The notes below the pieces were generated by a model that was not told the origin of the DNA, made no database searches, and was given only the letters and a program-made list of their open reading frames with translations. Of a stretch of 64,000 nucleotides of DNA, positions 44,543 through 55,121 are shown piece after piece. This stretch comes from Vibrio astriarenae. GTDB lineage: Bacteria; Pseudomonadota; Gammaproteobacteria; Enterobacterales; Vibrionaceae. The translations under genes were made by a program, and so were the position numbers. Position 1 is the stretch's first letter. Every line of letters begins with the position of its first letter. The stretch covers positions 1,364,001-1,428,000 of the forward strand of contig NZ_CP047475.1 in the NCBI RefSeq assembly GCF_010587385.1, in the 5' to 3' direction.

Positions 44543-45871
44543 ATGAAACATAAAATCCTGAAGTACTCTGCAGTGTGTTCCAGCCTTATGTTCGCACTCT
44601 CTGCACATGCAAATACGCCTGAGGGGCTAGCTTTTCATGGCTATCTAATGTACGGCACGGGCTTTACAAATGATGAGGTGTTGAACGAAGCCGCTTATGA
44701 CTGGGCTGGAACCGGGGGAAATATTTTTCGACTACCTGGTCAATATCATGCCGATTCATCGGCTGGCCGTTTAGGTAATGACGGCAACTGGTTACAATTG
44801 CATTCTGACTACGGTTTGAATATGAATGATATGAACTGGGGTGTTCATGTGATGTTCTCATCAAACGGTTACTCAGACAATTTCGTACCAGAGTGGATTT
44901 ATGTCGATGCGGCTGGTGTTTTTCCAGCAATGCCAGATGCTACTGTTTGGGCTGGCCAAAAATATGTTAACCGTGTATCAACCCCATTAGTTGTCAATGA
45001 AGCGCTTGCAAGTGACGGTCGCGGCTTTGGTATTGAGAAAATTGACCTAGATTTTGCTGCACTCGATTTGTCTGTGACAAGAAACCTATATAATTCATAC
45101 ACAAATGGTGACATGAATCAAGGTGACACAGTTTTGTTCTCATCTGCACTTCGTGGCATGGATATCACTGATACTGTAAACACAGAATTGTATTTGAACT
45201 ATGGTACTTACATTGGTCCAAATCGAGATGTAATTAACGATGGAACTGGTGAAAAGTACAAAGAAGCAGCGCCAGACTCATACCAAGTAGGATTGAAATT
45301 TAACCACAATTCAGACAACTTACATCATCAATTATTTTTGCGTTACAGCAGCGAAGCTCGACAAGTTGCAACTCGTGAATGGTGGCAGCCTGTACCAAGT
45401 GATCTAATAGGTGGTTTCTTCTACGGCAAGTACCAACTAACCGACCGTTTCCGCTTCGAGTATACCTTTGCTCATGAAACAGAGAAGTACGACCAAAGAG
45501 CTAGAGAAACAGGTCATCCAAACCGTATGCCAATCGCTGCACTGCAAAGTGATTGGGATTCCTTTATCGTAAGAAATACGTATAACTGGAATAAGCGTAC
45601 CTCAACACAACTTGAAGCGGGTTACGAGCAAATTAAATATGAGGCTGTAGACCCAAGTCAAGATGGTACTAACTCAGGTTACAAAGTAACCCTAGCTCAA
45701 AATCTACACATTGGTAATGGCGAGTGGGATCGTCCAGTTCTTAACTTTTATGTGACTTATGCAGAACAAGACGTTGAGACCGATGTTTTTGATACATGGG
45801 GCATTGGAGGCTTCAAAATGGGTAAATCTGACGCACTAACCGCTGGTGTTATGTTTGAAGCATGGTGGTAA
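44543..45871 (+). CDS. LamB-like outer-membrane carbohydrate porin
   Basis: The 442-residue protein has a Sec signal (MKHKILKYSAVCSSLMFALSAHA) and a beta-barrel sequence of alternating aromatic strands ending in Trp-Trp. VWAGQKYVNRVSTPLVVNEA and GFGIEKIDLDF match the maltoporin pattern in position and spacing. Probable passage for neoagaro-oligosaccharides. First gene of the porin-GH50-GH50 cluster. Confidence 0.83.
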   Translation: MKHKILKYSAVCSSLMFALSAHANTPEGLAFHGYLMYGTGFTNDEVLNEAAYDWAGTGGNIFRLPGQYHADSSAGRLGNDGNWLQLHSDYGLNMNDMNWGVHVMFSSNGYSDNFVPEWIYVDAAGVFPAMPDATVWAGQKYVNRVSTPLVVNEALASDGRGFGIEKIDLDFAALDLSVTRNLYNSYTNGDMNQGDTVLFSSALRGMDITDTVNTELYLNYGTYIGPNRDVINDGTGEKYKEAAPDSYQVGLKFNHNSDNLHHQLFLRYSSEARQVATREWWQPVPSDLIGGFFYGKYQLTDRFRFEYTFAHETEKYDQRARETGHPNRMPIAALQSDWDSFIVRNTYNWNKRTSTQLEAGYEQIKYEAVDPSQDGTNSGYKVTLAQNLHIGNGEWDRPVLNFYVTYAEQDVETDVFDTWGIGGFKMGKSDALTAGVMFEAWW

Positions 45872-45902
45872 ACCCAACCTGATATAGTTTTCATTTAAAC
45901 AA

Positions 45903-45935
45903 GACTCCACGGCTTAGGTCGTGGAGTCCTTATAT
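45903..45935 (+). terminator. Hairpin after porin gene
   Basis: Arms GACTCCACG (45903-45911) and CGTGGAGTC (45920-45928) with a short T-containing tail. It could reduce read-through from porin into the GH50 genes. Confidence 0.55.
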
Positions 45936-45961
45936 CTACACCTATAAAGATAATAACGAGT

Positions 45962-48820
45962 ATGAAAAAGACGAAAATTGCACTTATTCTATCAAGCTTG
46001 CTCATTGGCGCTTACGGTTGCCAGTCGACGACGGGGTCTCAGCCTGAAGCTGCGACGGAAAGTGAGGAACAAACAAGTGTTGCTATCCCAGATTTTGAAT
46101 CTGATAGCTTTTTTAATAATGCACAGGCATCACATGCAAAAGCGGAGAAGGTTTCGGGTGTTGGAGTAACTTCAGGTGACTCGGCACTAAAAGTGACATT
46201 TGATTCCGTCTCTGAAGCCAACAAATTCAAATACTGGCCGAATGTGAAGTTCTTCCCCGAAGGCGGAATGTGGAACTGGAACAACAAGGGCAGTCTAAAG
46301 GTTGACGTCACGAACCCAACTGACAATCCAGCCACCTTCATCTTTAAAATCGTAGATAACGTTGGCCAAATGGGCGCGGCGACGAATCAGTTGAATTACG
46401 CGGTAACAATCCCTGCCAATAGCACTGAAAAAGTCGAGATGCTATTTAACGGCGGAAAACGTGGTCTAGACGGTTATTGGGATGGTCAGAACATCAATCT
46501 TCGTAAACTTGCAGAGTTACAAGTCTTTGTCCAAGGGCCGATGGACAAACAAACCATCATCTTAGATAACCTTGAATTGGTTGATGCGACCGGAGACTTC
46601 ATTTCTGCTGAAGCGCAGGTCGTTGAAGCGGGTCCGATTCCGACCTTGAAGTCGATTACCAGCTTCGCGTCTGGAGAAAAGCACTATGTATCCGATCGCA
46701 GTGTGTCTACTTCTATTGAGAAAGTGAAGTCAGACGGTGGTCTGGGTCTACAAGTGAAGTTTAAAGCCGATAACGCGTATCCCAACGTCACGTTTATGCC
46801 AAATCGCCCTTGGGATTGGTCAAATGAAGGCAACTTTAATCTTGCTTTTGATATAGAAAACCCAACCAATGACCCAATTCAAATGTTTGTGCGAGTAGAC
46901 CAGGCTGAGAATAAGAACTGGGGAGGCACGGCAGATGGCGTACAAGACAGTATGTCGAACTACGTAACCTTGTTGCCAAACGAGAAAAGCACTTACTACA
47001 TGACACTGAGTCAGCTTGAAGGGCATATCGTTTCCGGAATGCGCAGTGAGCCACCAAAGAAAGCATATAGCGCACAAGCGATCAGCTACGGTTGGGGTGA
47101 AACAAGCTTAGATTTATCGAACATTGTCTCAATCCAGCTCTACTTACAAAACCCTACCAAAGACGCAACCATTGTGGTTGATTCAATTCGCCTGGTTCCT
47201 AACCTTGATGCTGATGCCACACGCTATGAAGGTTTGGTCGATCAGTATGGTCAGTTTACAGGCAGTGATTGGACAGAAAAGATCCATAACGATGAAGAGT
47301 TGCGAGAATCAGGTAAAGCAGAACTTGCAGAGCTAGGCAATGCTAAACCGATGTCCGATCGCAGTAAGTTTGGTGGTTGGAATGCGGGCCCGCGTCTTGA
47401 AGCGACGGGTTTCTTCCGCGCAGAAAAGCTTGAGGGCAAATGGACTTTGGTTGATCCAGAGGGCTACCCGTTCTTTATGACGGGACTGGCGAATATTCGT
47501 ATGGATGACACGGTTACGATTACCGGTGCCGATTACGCTAACCCAAAAACGAAAGAGGGTCGCTCAATTGCTTCTCCGCTGCGTGAGTCGATGTTTACTT
47601 GGCTACCAGACTATGATGACGAGTTAGCAATCAACTACGACTATGCTGGATATGTTCACTCGGGTGCGCTTAAGAAAGGGGAAGTATTTAGCTTCTACCG
47701 TGCAAACTTAATGCGTAAATACGATACCAATCAGCAAAAGGCGTTAGAAATCTGGCGAGATGTGACGCTTGATCGTATGCAAGATTGGGGTTTCACCACG
47801 TTGGGCAACTGGATTGATCCGATGTTCTTCGGTACAGAACGTGTGGCTTATGAAGCCCATGGTTGGATTGCTGGTGATCACAAACGAATCAGCACAGGTA
47901 ATGATTACTGGGGGCCAATTCATGACCCGTTCGACCCAGAGTTCAAGCAGAGCACTCGTGCTATGGCAGAAGGGCTTGCCAAACAGGTAGATAAGAACGA
48001 TCCATGGCTACTCGGTATCTTTGTTGATAATGAAATCAGCTGGGGTAACGTCATGAACGAAGCCAACCACTTTGGTTTGATCGTGAATGCCTTGAGCTAT
48101 GACGCAAAAGAGAGTCCAGCTAAAGCCGCTTTCTCTCAACATTTGAAAGAGAAATACACCACAATCAATGCTCTCAACAAAGCGTGGGGTACGACTCAAG
48201 TCAGCTCGTGGGAGGAGTTTGACAAGTCATTTGATTATCGAAGCAGTTTGAATCCAGGCATGAAGCGTGACTACTCAGACATGCTAACGTTACTGGCCGA
48301 TAAATACTTCGCGACAGTCGACGCAGAGCTAGAACGTGTATTACCAAACCATATGTATCTTGGAGCCCGTTTTGCTGACTGGGGGGTTACGCCAGAAATC
48401 GCGAAAGGCGCTGCAAAATATGTAGACGTCATGAGTTACAACCTATATGCCAACGACCTGAACGATTCGAAAAAAGCACACTTTAGAAAGTGGTTAGCGG
48501 AGTTAGACAAACCAAGCATCATTGGCGAGTTCCACTTCGGTTCTACTGATACGGGTCTGTTCCATGGTGGTATTGTCAATGTCGCTAATCAAAGTGAGCG
48601 TGCGAAGATGTACACCCACTACATGCAGAGCGTCGTTGATAATCCGTATTTTGTCGGCGCACACTGGTTCCAATATCTTGACTCTCCAGCAACAGGGCGA
48701 GCTTGGGATGGCGAGAACTACAATATCGGTTTTGTCACGATCGCTGACGAGCCATACGTTGAGTTGATTGAGGCGGCAAAACAATTCAACGCAAACCTAT
48801 ATAACAATCGTTTCAAATAA
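45962..48820 (+). CDS. GH50 beta-agarase 1, lipoprotein
   Basis: The 952-residue enzyme starts with a lipoprotein signal (Cys20, next residue Gln, so likely outer membrane). Two homologous beta-sandwich domains (about 45-205 and 220-415; both show a W-N/D-W followed by a VTNPT/IENPT strand) precede the GH50 TIM barrel (about 455-945). FVDNEISWGN gives acid/base Glu691 and GEFHFG gives nucleophile Glu856. Expected: cleavage of agarose or its oligomers to neoagaro-oligosaccharides. Follows the porin by 90 bp. Confidence 0.92.
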   Translation: MKKTKIALILSSLLIGAYGCQSTTGSQPEAATESEEQTSVAIPDFESDSFFNNAQASHAKAEKVSGVGVTSGDSALKVTFDSVSEANKFKYWPNVKFFPEGGMWNWNNKGSLKVDVTNPTDNPATFIFKIVDNVGQMGAATNQLNYAVTIPANSTEKVEMLFNGGKRGLDGYWDGQNINLRKLAELQVFVQGPMDKQTIILDNLELVDATGDFISAEAQVVEAGPIPTLKSITSFASGEKHYVSDRSVSTSIEKVKSDGGLGLQVKFKADNAYPNVTFMPNRPWDWSNEGNFNLAFDIENPTNDPIQMFVRVDQAENKNWGGTADGVQDSMSNYVTLLPNEKSTYYMTLSQLEGHIVSGMRSEPPKKAYSAQAISYGWGETSLDLSNIVSIQLYLQNPTKDATIVVDSIRLVPNLDADATRYEGLVDQYGQFTGSDWTEKIHNDEELRESGKAELAELGNAKPMSDRSKFGGWNAGPRLEATGFFRAEKLEGKWTLVDPEGYPFFMTGLANIRMDDTVTITGADYANPKTKEGRSIASPLRESMFTWLPDYDDELAINYDYAGYVHSGALKKGEVFSFYRANLMRKYDTNQQKALEIWRDVTLDRMQDWGFTTLGNWIDPMFFGTERVAYEAHGWIAGDHKRISTGNDYWGPIHDPFDPEFKQSTRAMAEGLAKQVDKNDPWLLGIFVDNEISWGNVMNEANHFGLIVNALSYDAKESPAKAAFSQHLKEKYTTINALNKAWGTTQVSSWEEFDKSFDYRSSLNPGMKRDYSDMLTLLADKYFATVDAELERVLPNHMYLGARFADWGVTPEIAKGAAKYVDVMSYNLYANDLNDSKKAHFRKWLAELDKPSIIGEFHFGSTDTGLFHGGIVNVANQSERAKMYTHYMQSVVDNPYFVGAHWFQYLDSPATGRAWDGENYNIGFVTIADEPYVELIEAAKQFNANLYNNRFK

Positions 48821-48847
48821 CAACCGCTTTAAATAACGTCGAAACTA

Positions 48848-48870
48848 GGCACGGACATCCGTTCCGTGCC
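48848..48870 (+). terminator. Intercistronic hairpin between GH50 genes 1 and 2
   Basis: Arms GGCACGGA (48848-48855) and TCCGTGCC (48863-48870) with a 7-nt loop. No T tract follows, so mRNA processing or stability is more likely than termination. Confidence 0.5.
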
Positions 48871-48904
48871 TGCAAATTTCATTAAGGAAAATGAGATCTA
48901 CTCT

Positions 48905-51895
48905 ATGAACGTGAATAAAACTCTGACAGCTCTCCTGATTGCAGGAATGGCTGCTCCTACGCTTGCTTCAACCCTTATCACTTCGTTTGAAGATAGCGAA
49001 ACCCATGGTTATGAGTATGGACACTTTGGTAGTTCAACACATGTTATTACGTCTGATGTTCAAACTGACGGCGAAAAATCGATGCAAGCCAATATGGGTG
49101 CCAGTTATCAAGGTGGCGTAAAAATATACGCACCGAATAGTTGGAATTGGACGGATAAGAAGGAGCTCGTTTTTGATATTGTTAATAATACCAACGAAGA
49201 GATCAATTATGGCGTGAAGATCCTTACCAACTACGTTTGGGATGATGCTAATGCTCTGTCCGAGTACTTTAATGTTCCAGCAAACACGGTACTTGAAAAC
49301 GTTGTGATGTCGTTAGACTCGACGGAGTATGGTTCAATTGGTGCTTCTTATAACAAAGCGATGGCTATGGAAATCAACTTCTTTGCCGCTGAGTCACCAA
49401 ACACAACCGTTTACATTGATAATATTCGTGTCTCTGATGGAGCGACGGAGCCAACCCCACCGCCAACAGATCCTGAGGAAGCCAGTGGTCGTGTTTCATC
49501 AGCACCGGTTAAGACACTGCTGCAGCTTGAAACGTTTGATGAAATTACCGACGCCATCGAAACTTCAGGCTCTGACATAGCGTTAATTGATGAAGGGGTG
49601 AGTATTGGTGACACAGCACTGAAAGCCACTTTTAACAATAGTTGGAGCTCAGTGAAACTGCATGGGAACTGGGATCTATCCGCGCTTGGTGACCATCTAG
49701 CAATTGCGGTTGATGTAACCAATCCGACCAATACAGGACTGTTCTTATACTCACGAGTAGAGGATAACAGCGGTAATGATGCGTCGGGAATTGCTCGTGG
49801 TAAGTACATCCCAGCCAACAGCACTCAGACTGTTTATGTGAGCGTTAAAGACACGCCTGCAATCAGTGATATTGTCAATACGCTGGGCATGCGCGAACTA
49901 CCAGCGAAAGCTTTGAGTGAGGGGTGGGGTGATTGGCAAGAATTAAACCTAGCCGCAATTGAGGCTGTGACATTCTTTGTTCCTGACTTGGCTGCAGGCA
50001 CGACAGAGCAGCAGTTTATCTTTGATAATGCCCGTGTGATCAAAGATCTAAATCATGTATCTGCTTACGAAGAACTAGTGGATGTGCTTGGCCAAAATAA
50101 TCAATACGACTTCTACGCTAAGTTAGAGGAAAGTGAGGATTTGGAGGGGCTGGGTGAACGTGAAACACAACTGCTAGGCAAACTACTTAATCGAAACCAA
50201 TACGGCGGAGCGCCCTCTGGTAGTAATATTATTGCCGATCAAGACTGTAAACTGTCATCGCCCGCGTCATTTAATGCGTGTAAAACCGCAGATGGCAAGT
50301 GGTATCTCGTAGATCCTGATGGACATGCTTTCATTTCGACAGGTTTGGCAAACATACGAATGACAGACACCTACACGTTTACCGGAGAGTCGAGCACGAC
50401 CCCTTCGGACGTCCGTAAGTCGATGTTTACTGAGATTCCTGCGAATCACCGCAAAGAGATGGGACCGGTCCACAGTGGCCCTGTCGAAAAAGGTGAAGGC
50501 GTAAGCTTTTATGCTAACAACATCGATGCTCGCCACGGTGGTGAGGAAGCATGGCAAGATATTACAATCAAGCGAATGCAGGATTGGGGCTTTACTTCTT
50601 TAGGTAACTGGACCGATTCTGCGTTTTATTCGAAAGCGGCCGCAGCGAATATGCCTTACGTGGCAAATGGCTGGGTACTTCACCATGAGACATCAGAAAA
50701 CCCAATTAACCGTATCGGTTCCGGGTATTGGGGGCCGATAGCTGACCCATTTGATCCTAACTTTGCGCTAGCTGCTAAGAAGATGGCAGAGCAAATCAAG
50801 CTAGAAGTTACTGGACATGAAGCCACATTGATGGGAATTTTTGTTGATAACGAAATTAGCTGGGGCAACTGTCTCAATGGGGATGATGCATCCTGTTATG
50901 AGCAGACGCTAGCCGCAATGAACACCGATGCGAGTACTAGCCCAGCCAAAAATTCGTTTATGTGGTTCTTAGAAAATGGTTACGGTCATTCAAAATCTAT
51001 CGAGCAATTTAATGCAGCGTGGGGGACATCCTTCGCTTCATGGACTGACTTGAGAGGTGCTCAGAACTTTAAATACTCAGCGGGTATGCTGGGAGATTTG
51101 AAGTCTCTAAACTGGCAGTTCGCTAATAAGTACTTTGAAGTGGTTAACCAAGCGGTTAAAGCTGAGTTTCCAAATAACCTTTATTTAGGCGCGCGTTTTG
51201 CGGATTGGGGTCGCACACCAGAAACGGTTGATGCTGCGAAAGGTCATGCAGATGTCGTGAGTTTCAACATTTACAAGGACAGCATCACGTCGCAACATTG
51301 GCAGTCAGATGTCTTAGAGCAAATTGAATCTCTAGATTTCCCAGCGATCATTGGTGAGTTCCATTTTGGTGCTCTAGACAGTGGTAGCTTTGCAACGGGA
51401 ATCGTCTCGGCTGATTCACAGCAAGATCGCGGAGATAAGTACACCGCGTACATGGAGTCGGTGCTAGATAACGATAACTTTGTTGGCGCTCATTGGTTCC
51501 AATACCTCGACTCACCAGTGACAGGTAGAGCTTGGGACGGAGAGAACTACAATGTCGGATTTGTTAACGTGACAGATACACCATACAGCCACCTTACTGA
51601 CGCAGCACGTATTGTTAACTGTGAACTTTATGGCGATGATTGTTCAGCATTGAAAGGAGATAGTGAAGAGCGCTCTGCCAGAGATTCAGGGGCACTTTAC
51701 GATGGTAAAAATATCGGTATCACTTCAGGTCAGTTAAATGGCATGGAGACCATTGATGGAATAGACCCAGAAGAACCGGTGGATCCGCCGACTGATCCAG
51801 ATGAGCCTCAGTTACGCACTGGTGGTTCTGCTGGTGGGCTATTTATCACTCTAATGGCAATAGCGGGCTGGTTGCGTAGAAAGTACGTATCCTAG
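48905..51895 (+). CDS. GH50 beta-agarase 2, GlyGly-CTERM surface-anchored
   Basis: The protein (996 residues from ATG 48905) has a Sec signal ending TLA at residue 21. It has two beta-sandwich domains joined by a Pro-rich linker (PTPPPTDPEE, about 180-190), then the GH50 barrel with acid/base Glu650 (FVDNEISWGN) and nucleophile Glu818 (GEFHFG). A second acidic Pro linker and GGSAGGLFITLMAIAGWLRR form the GlyGly-CTERM signal. Known: that tail is cut by rhombosortase after type II secretion, giving a surface form. An in-frame GTG at 48866 is rejected because it disturbs the signal peptide. Confidence 0.92.
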   Translation: MNVNKTLTALLIAGMAAPTLASTLITSFEDSETHGYEYGHFGSSTHVITSDVQTDGEKSMQANMGASYQGGVKIYAPNSWNWTDKKELVFDIVNNTNEEINYGVKILTNYVWDDANALSEYFNVPANTVLENVVMSLDSTEYGSIGASYNKAMAMEINFFAAESPNTTVYIDNIRVSDGATEPTPPPTDPEEASGRVSSAPVKTLLQLETFDEITDAIETSGSDIALIDEGVSIGDTALKATFNNSWSSVKLHGNWDLSALGDHLAIAVDVTNPTNTGLFLYSRVEDNSGNDASGIARGKYIPANSTQTVYVSVKDTPAISDIVNTLGMRELPAKALSEGWGDWQELNLAAIEAVTFFVPDLAAGTTEQQFIFDNARVIKDLNHVSAYEELVDVLGQNNQYDFYAKLEESEDLEGLGERETQLLGKLLNRNQYGGAPSGSNIIADQDCKLSSPASFNACKTADGKWYLVDPDGHAFISTGLANIRMTDTYTFTGESSTTPSDVRKSMFTEIPANHRKEMGPVHSGPVEKGEGVSFYANNIDARHGGEEAWQDITIKRMQDWGFTSLGNWTDSAFYSKAAAANMPYVANGWVLHHETSENPINRIGSGYWGPIADPFDPNFALAAKKMAEQIKLEVTGHEATLMGIFVDNEISWGNCLNGDDASCYEQTLAAMNTDASTSPAKNSFMWFLENGYGHSKSIEQFNAAWGTSFASWTDLRGAQNFKYSAGMLGDLKSLNWQFANKYFEVVNQAVKAEFPNNLYLGARFADWGRTPETVDAAKGHADVVSFNIYKDSITSQHWQSDVLEQIESLDFPAIIGEFHFGALDSGSFATGIVSADSQQDRGDKYTAYMESVLDNDNFVGAHWFQYLDSPVTGRAWDGENYNVGFVNVTDTPYSHLTDAARIVNCELYGDDCSALKGDSEERSARDSGALYDGKNIGITSGQLNGMETIDGIDPEEPVDPPTDPDEPQLRTGGSAGGLFITLMAIAGWLRRKYVS

Positions 51896-51917
51896 GTTTA
51901 ACTCTCTGAAATAAAGC

Positions 51918-51951
51918 AAAAAGCCGTGATAATCAATATCACGGCTTTTTT
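51918..51951 (+). terminator. Strong terminator after GH50 gene 2
   Basis: Arms AAAAAGCCGTGAT (51918-51930) and ATCACGGCTTTTT (51938-51950), 13 bp, with T run. Ends the porin-GH50 cluster. Confidence 0.92.
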
Positions 51952-51984
51952 GTTGTCTAGCGCACAATTCAAGCAATTGGTTTA

Positions 51985-52062
51985 TATGTTGACCAATATT
52001 CGATCTTGGATCACTCCCAAAAACATTATTGGTATGTAGTATTGTTGGTATTGGTTATCCAA
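51985..52062. promoter_or_regulatory. UxuR-like operators upstream of GH50 gene 3
   Basis: TATGTTGACCAA (51985-51996) and TTGGTTATCCAA (52051-52062); half sites lie nearby at 51977 and 52028. The second lies only 28 bp before the start codon, consistent with repression. Confidence 0.55.
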
Positions 52063-52089
52063 TAATTCGTGAAGGAAAGGAGAATTTCA

Positions 52090-55002
52090 GTGCGTTTCAA
52101 CAAAAATACTATCGCGCTCGCTATCATTGCCAGTACTCTAGCTACGGGTAGCTTAGCAGCAGCCAAAACACCAGAAGCATCGACAAATGAAGCGACTCAA
52201 CAAGATATGAGTAGCGCGGTGCAACCCGTTGTCATGACAGATGAAGGGTTTCTATCGAAAACAGCAAATACACATACTTCATACCAAGTTGCTGGTGAGA
52301 ATCTAGAGATTGTATTTGATGCAATATCAGAGTCCGAGGCCAACTCTAAATGGCCCAATATGAAGTTCCGTCCAGAGTCGGGCTCTTATGACTGGAATAC
52401 CAAAGGTGGGTTGCAACTGACACTTGAAAACCCAGGCGATAAAGAAGTTCGTATCGAAATGAAGGTGGCTGATAATTTAGGCATCATGGGGGCTGCAACG
52501 CATCAACTGGATTTACCCATTTATCTCGCAGCGGGTAAAACCACGACGGTCGATTTCCTGTTTAATGGCGCGGAAATGAACATTGAGGGCTATCGTGGCG
52601 GTAGTGAATTGGATCTGCGTAATATCGCAGAGTTTCAGTTCTACTCTGTAGGACCTATCGCTGAGCAAAAAGTGGTGGTCCATGGTATCGATTTTATTGA
52701 ACGCACGGGTGACTTTGTTGTGTCGGAAGCTCGTCAAGGGCAGGTGATCGAGGCTCAGATTCCGACACTGCTTACAGTCACTGATTTTGAACAAGGTATT
52801 GATCAGATCGTTGAACGACATACGGGCTCGAATGTTGATATCGTCGAAACTTCAACAGGCTCTGGTATTAAAGTTCACTACACTACCGATGATGATTATC
52901 CAACGATCAAGTTCTCTGCCGGTACAAATGGTGAGGCATGGGATTGGTCTGAATTTGGCGATGTTGCACTTGCGTTTGATGCGAAGAACCTGGGTGACTC
53001 GGGTATGCAGTTGTTCGTTCGTGTCGATGATGCTTTGGATGAAAAGTTGGGCGGTACGGCAACAGGGGCAGTGAACAGTCGCACCGGTTACGTGCAAGTC
53101 CCAGCCAATTCCGAAGACAAATACTATTTCACTTTTAAAGACCTCGCTGAAGGTCTTGATTCTGGAATGCGTGGCGAGCCACCTAAAAAATCATTCTCTG
53201 CAAGCCAAGTTGTTTTTGGCTGGGGTGAAGCTGAGCTTGACCTATCAAATATCGTCAGTGTTCAGCTTTACATGATGAATCCTCAAGAAGAAGCGACTTT
53301 GGTGATTGATAATCTATCACTGATTCCAAACCTGAGCACTGATACAACGCGCTATGCAAACCTTCTTGACGAGTTTGGTCAATACCAAGAAGAGTCATGG
53401 CCTGAGAAAGTCACTGATGTGGCACAGCTAAAAGAGCAGGGCAAAACTGACAAAAAGCTGCTAAAAAAAGCGGCCTTAATGGATGATCGCTCAAAGTTCG
53501 GCGGTTGGGCTAAAGGACCAAAATTAGAAGGTACTGGTTACTTCCGCACTGAAAAAGTAGATGGTACATGGGCACTGGTTGACCCAGAGGGCTACCTATA
53601 TTTCGCTACGGGTGTAGACAATATCCGCATGGATGATACCTATACGGTAACGGGGATGGACTTTGCTGACGCTGTCGAAGCAGATACTAAAGGTATGCGT
53701 CCAAGTCAGGTCGCAACCGCACGTTATGTGGATGACAAACGTGAGCGTGTTGAAGCTTCAACACTGCGTCGTGGTATGTTTGATTGGTTACCTGATTTCA
53801 ACGATCCGTTGGCAGATAACTACAGTTACACTCAAATGGTACACACAGGACCACTTAAGCACGGCGAACTCTTTAGTTTCTACTCTGCTAACTTGCAGCG
53901 CAAATACGACACAGATACCGCCCAGGAGGCGATTGATATCTGGAAAGATGTCACTCTGGCTCGTATGCAAGATTGGGGCTTTACGTCATTAGGTAACTGG
54001 ACCGACCCAATGTATCGTAAGAATGGTAAGGTGCCTTATACGGCTCACGGTTGGATTACGGGTAATCACCAAAGAGTAAGCACTGGTAATGACTACTGGT
54101 GGGCGATGCACGACCCGTTTGATCCTCAATTCCGAGTGTCAGTGGCGACTATGGCCAAAGCATTGGGTGAAGAGGTGGATAACGACCCTTGGTGTATTGG
54201 TTACTTCGTTGATAACGAACTAAGTTGGGGTAATACCGTCAACGACACGAACCATTACGCTTTAGCGGTTTCTGGTTTACGTGAGAGTGCAGAATCAAGC
54301 TCAACAAAAGCCGCTTTTGATGCGTTGCTAAAAGAAAAGTACGGCTCAGTTGAGAAGTTCAACCAAGCTTGGGGCACAGACGTCGCGTCTTGGAATGAAT
54401 TTGCCAAAGGATTCAACTATCAAGGTGAATACACGGACACGGTTAAAGCTGACCTGTCGATTCTATTAGATGCATTTGCTGATGAGTTCTTCGCTGTCGT
54501 CAGTGAAGAGATGGAGAAAGTGTTACCTAATCACCTCTACATGGGCGTTCGTTTCTCTGACTGGGGCATCACACCGGAAGCGGCGACAGCAGCCGCGCGC
54601 TATGTTGATGTGATGAGCTACAACTTGTATGCCACTGACTTGAATGCAAAAGGGGATTGGAGTCGTCTTCCTGAGCTAGACAAACCAAGTATTATTGGTG
54701 AGTTCCACTTTGGTTCAACCGACTCAGGTTTGTTCCACCCTGGTATTATCAGTAGTGACGACCAGAAAGGTCGCGCAGAGTCTTACGCTAAGTACATGGA
54801 AAGTGTTATCGACAACCCATACTTCGTAGGTGCACACTGGTTCCAATACATGGACTCACCGGTAACAGGTCGTGCGTGGGATGGCGAAAACTACAACGTG
54901 GGCTTTGTAACGGTAACGGACACACCATACGAGCCTTTGGTAGAGTCGGCTAAGGAGATTAACCGCAATCTTTATAACCGTCGCTTCGGTTCGTTGAACT
55001 AG
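52090..55002 (+). CDS. GH50 beta-agarase 3, Sec-exported
   Basis: GTG 52090 (AGGAG 7 nt upstream) gives 970 residues with a signal peptide ending LAAA. No lipobox or GlyGly-CTERM tail, so periplasmic or freely secreted. Two N-terminal beta-sandwich domains and a GH50 barrel with acid/base Glu710 (FVDNELSWGN) and nucleophile Glu871 (GEFHFG). It is closest by eye to GH50 gene 1. Own promoter, operators and terminator, hence an independent unit. Confidence 0.92.
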   Translation: MRFNKNTIALAIIASTLATGSLAAAKTPEASTNEATQQDMSSAVQPVVMTDEGFLSKTANTHTSYQVAGENLEIVFDAISESEANSKWPNMKFRPESGSYDWNTKGGLQLTLENPGDKEVRIEMKVADNLGIMGAATHQLDLPIYLAAGKTTTVDFLFNGAEMNIEGYRGGSELDLRNIAEFQFYSVGPIAEQKVVVHGIDFIERTGDFVVSEARQGQVIEAQIPTLLTVTDFEQGIDQIVERHTGSNVDIVETSTGSGIKVHYTTDDDYPTIKFSAGTNGEAWDWSEFGDVALAFDAKNLGDSGMQLFVRVDDALDEKLGGTATGAVNSRTGYVQVPANSEDKYYFTFKDLAEGLDSGMRGEPPKKSFSASQVVFGWGEAELDLSNIVSVQLYMMNPQEEATLVIDNLSLIPNLSTDTTRYANLLDEFGQYQEESWPEKVTDVAQLKEQGKTDKKLLKKAALMDDRSKFGGWAKGPKLEGTGYFRTEKVDGTWALVDPEGYLYFATGVDNIRMDDTYTVTGMDFADAVEADTKGMRPSQVATARYVDDKRERVEASTLRRGMFDWLPDFNDPLADNYSYTQMVHTGPLKHGELFSFYSANLQRKYDTDTAQEAIDIWKDVTLARMQDWGFTSLGNWTDPMYRKNGKVPYTAHGWITGNHQRVSTGNDYWWAMHDPFDPQFRVSVATMAKALGEEVDNDPWCIGYFVDNELSWGNTVNDTNHYALAVSGLRESAESSSTKAAFDALLKEKYGSVEKFNQAWGTDVASWNEFAKGFNYQGEYTDTVKADLSILLDAFADEFFAVVSEEMEKVLPNHLYMGVRFSDWGITPEAATAAARYVDVMSYNLYATDLNAKGDWSRLPELDKPSIIGEFHFGSTDSGLFHPGIISSDDQKGRAESYAKYMESVIDNPYFVGAHWFQYMDSPVTGRAWDGENYNVGFVTVTDTPYEPLVESAKEINRNLYNRRFGSLN

Positions 55003-55089
55003 TGCGTTTAAGGGTGTGTTGATGACCAAAATCAGTCATTGACCGCTTGTCAGGCTCTGTTTAAGCCAGAACAAGCTGACACTATTTGG

Positions 55090-55121
55090 GGATGGTTTGC
55101 CTATGCAGACCATCCTTTTTT
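55090..55121 (+). terminator. Intrinsic terminator after GH50 gene 3
   Basis: Arms GGATGGT (55090-55096) and ACCATCC (55109-55115), extended inward by TTGC/GCAG, then six T residues. Confidence 0.88.
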
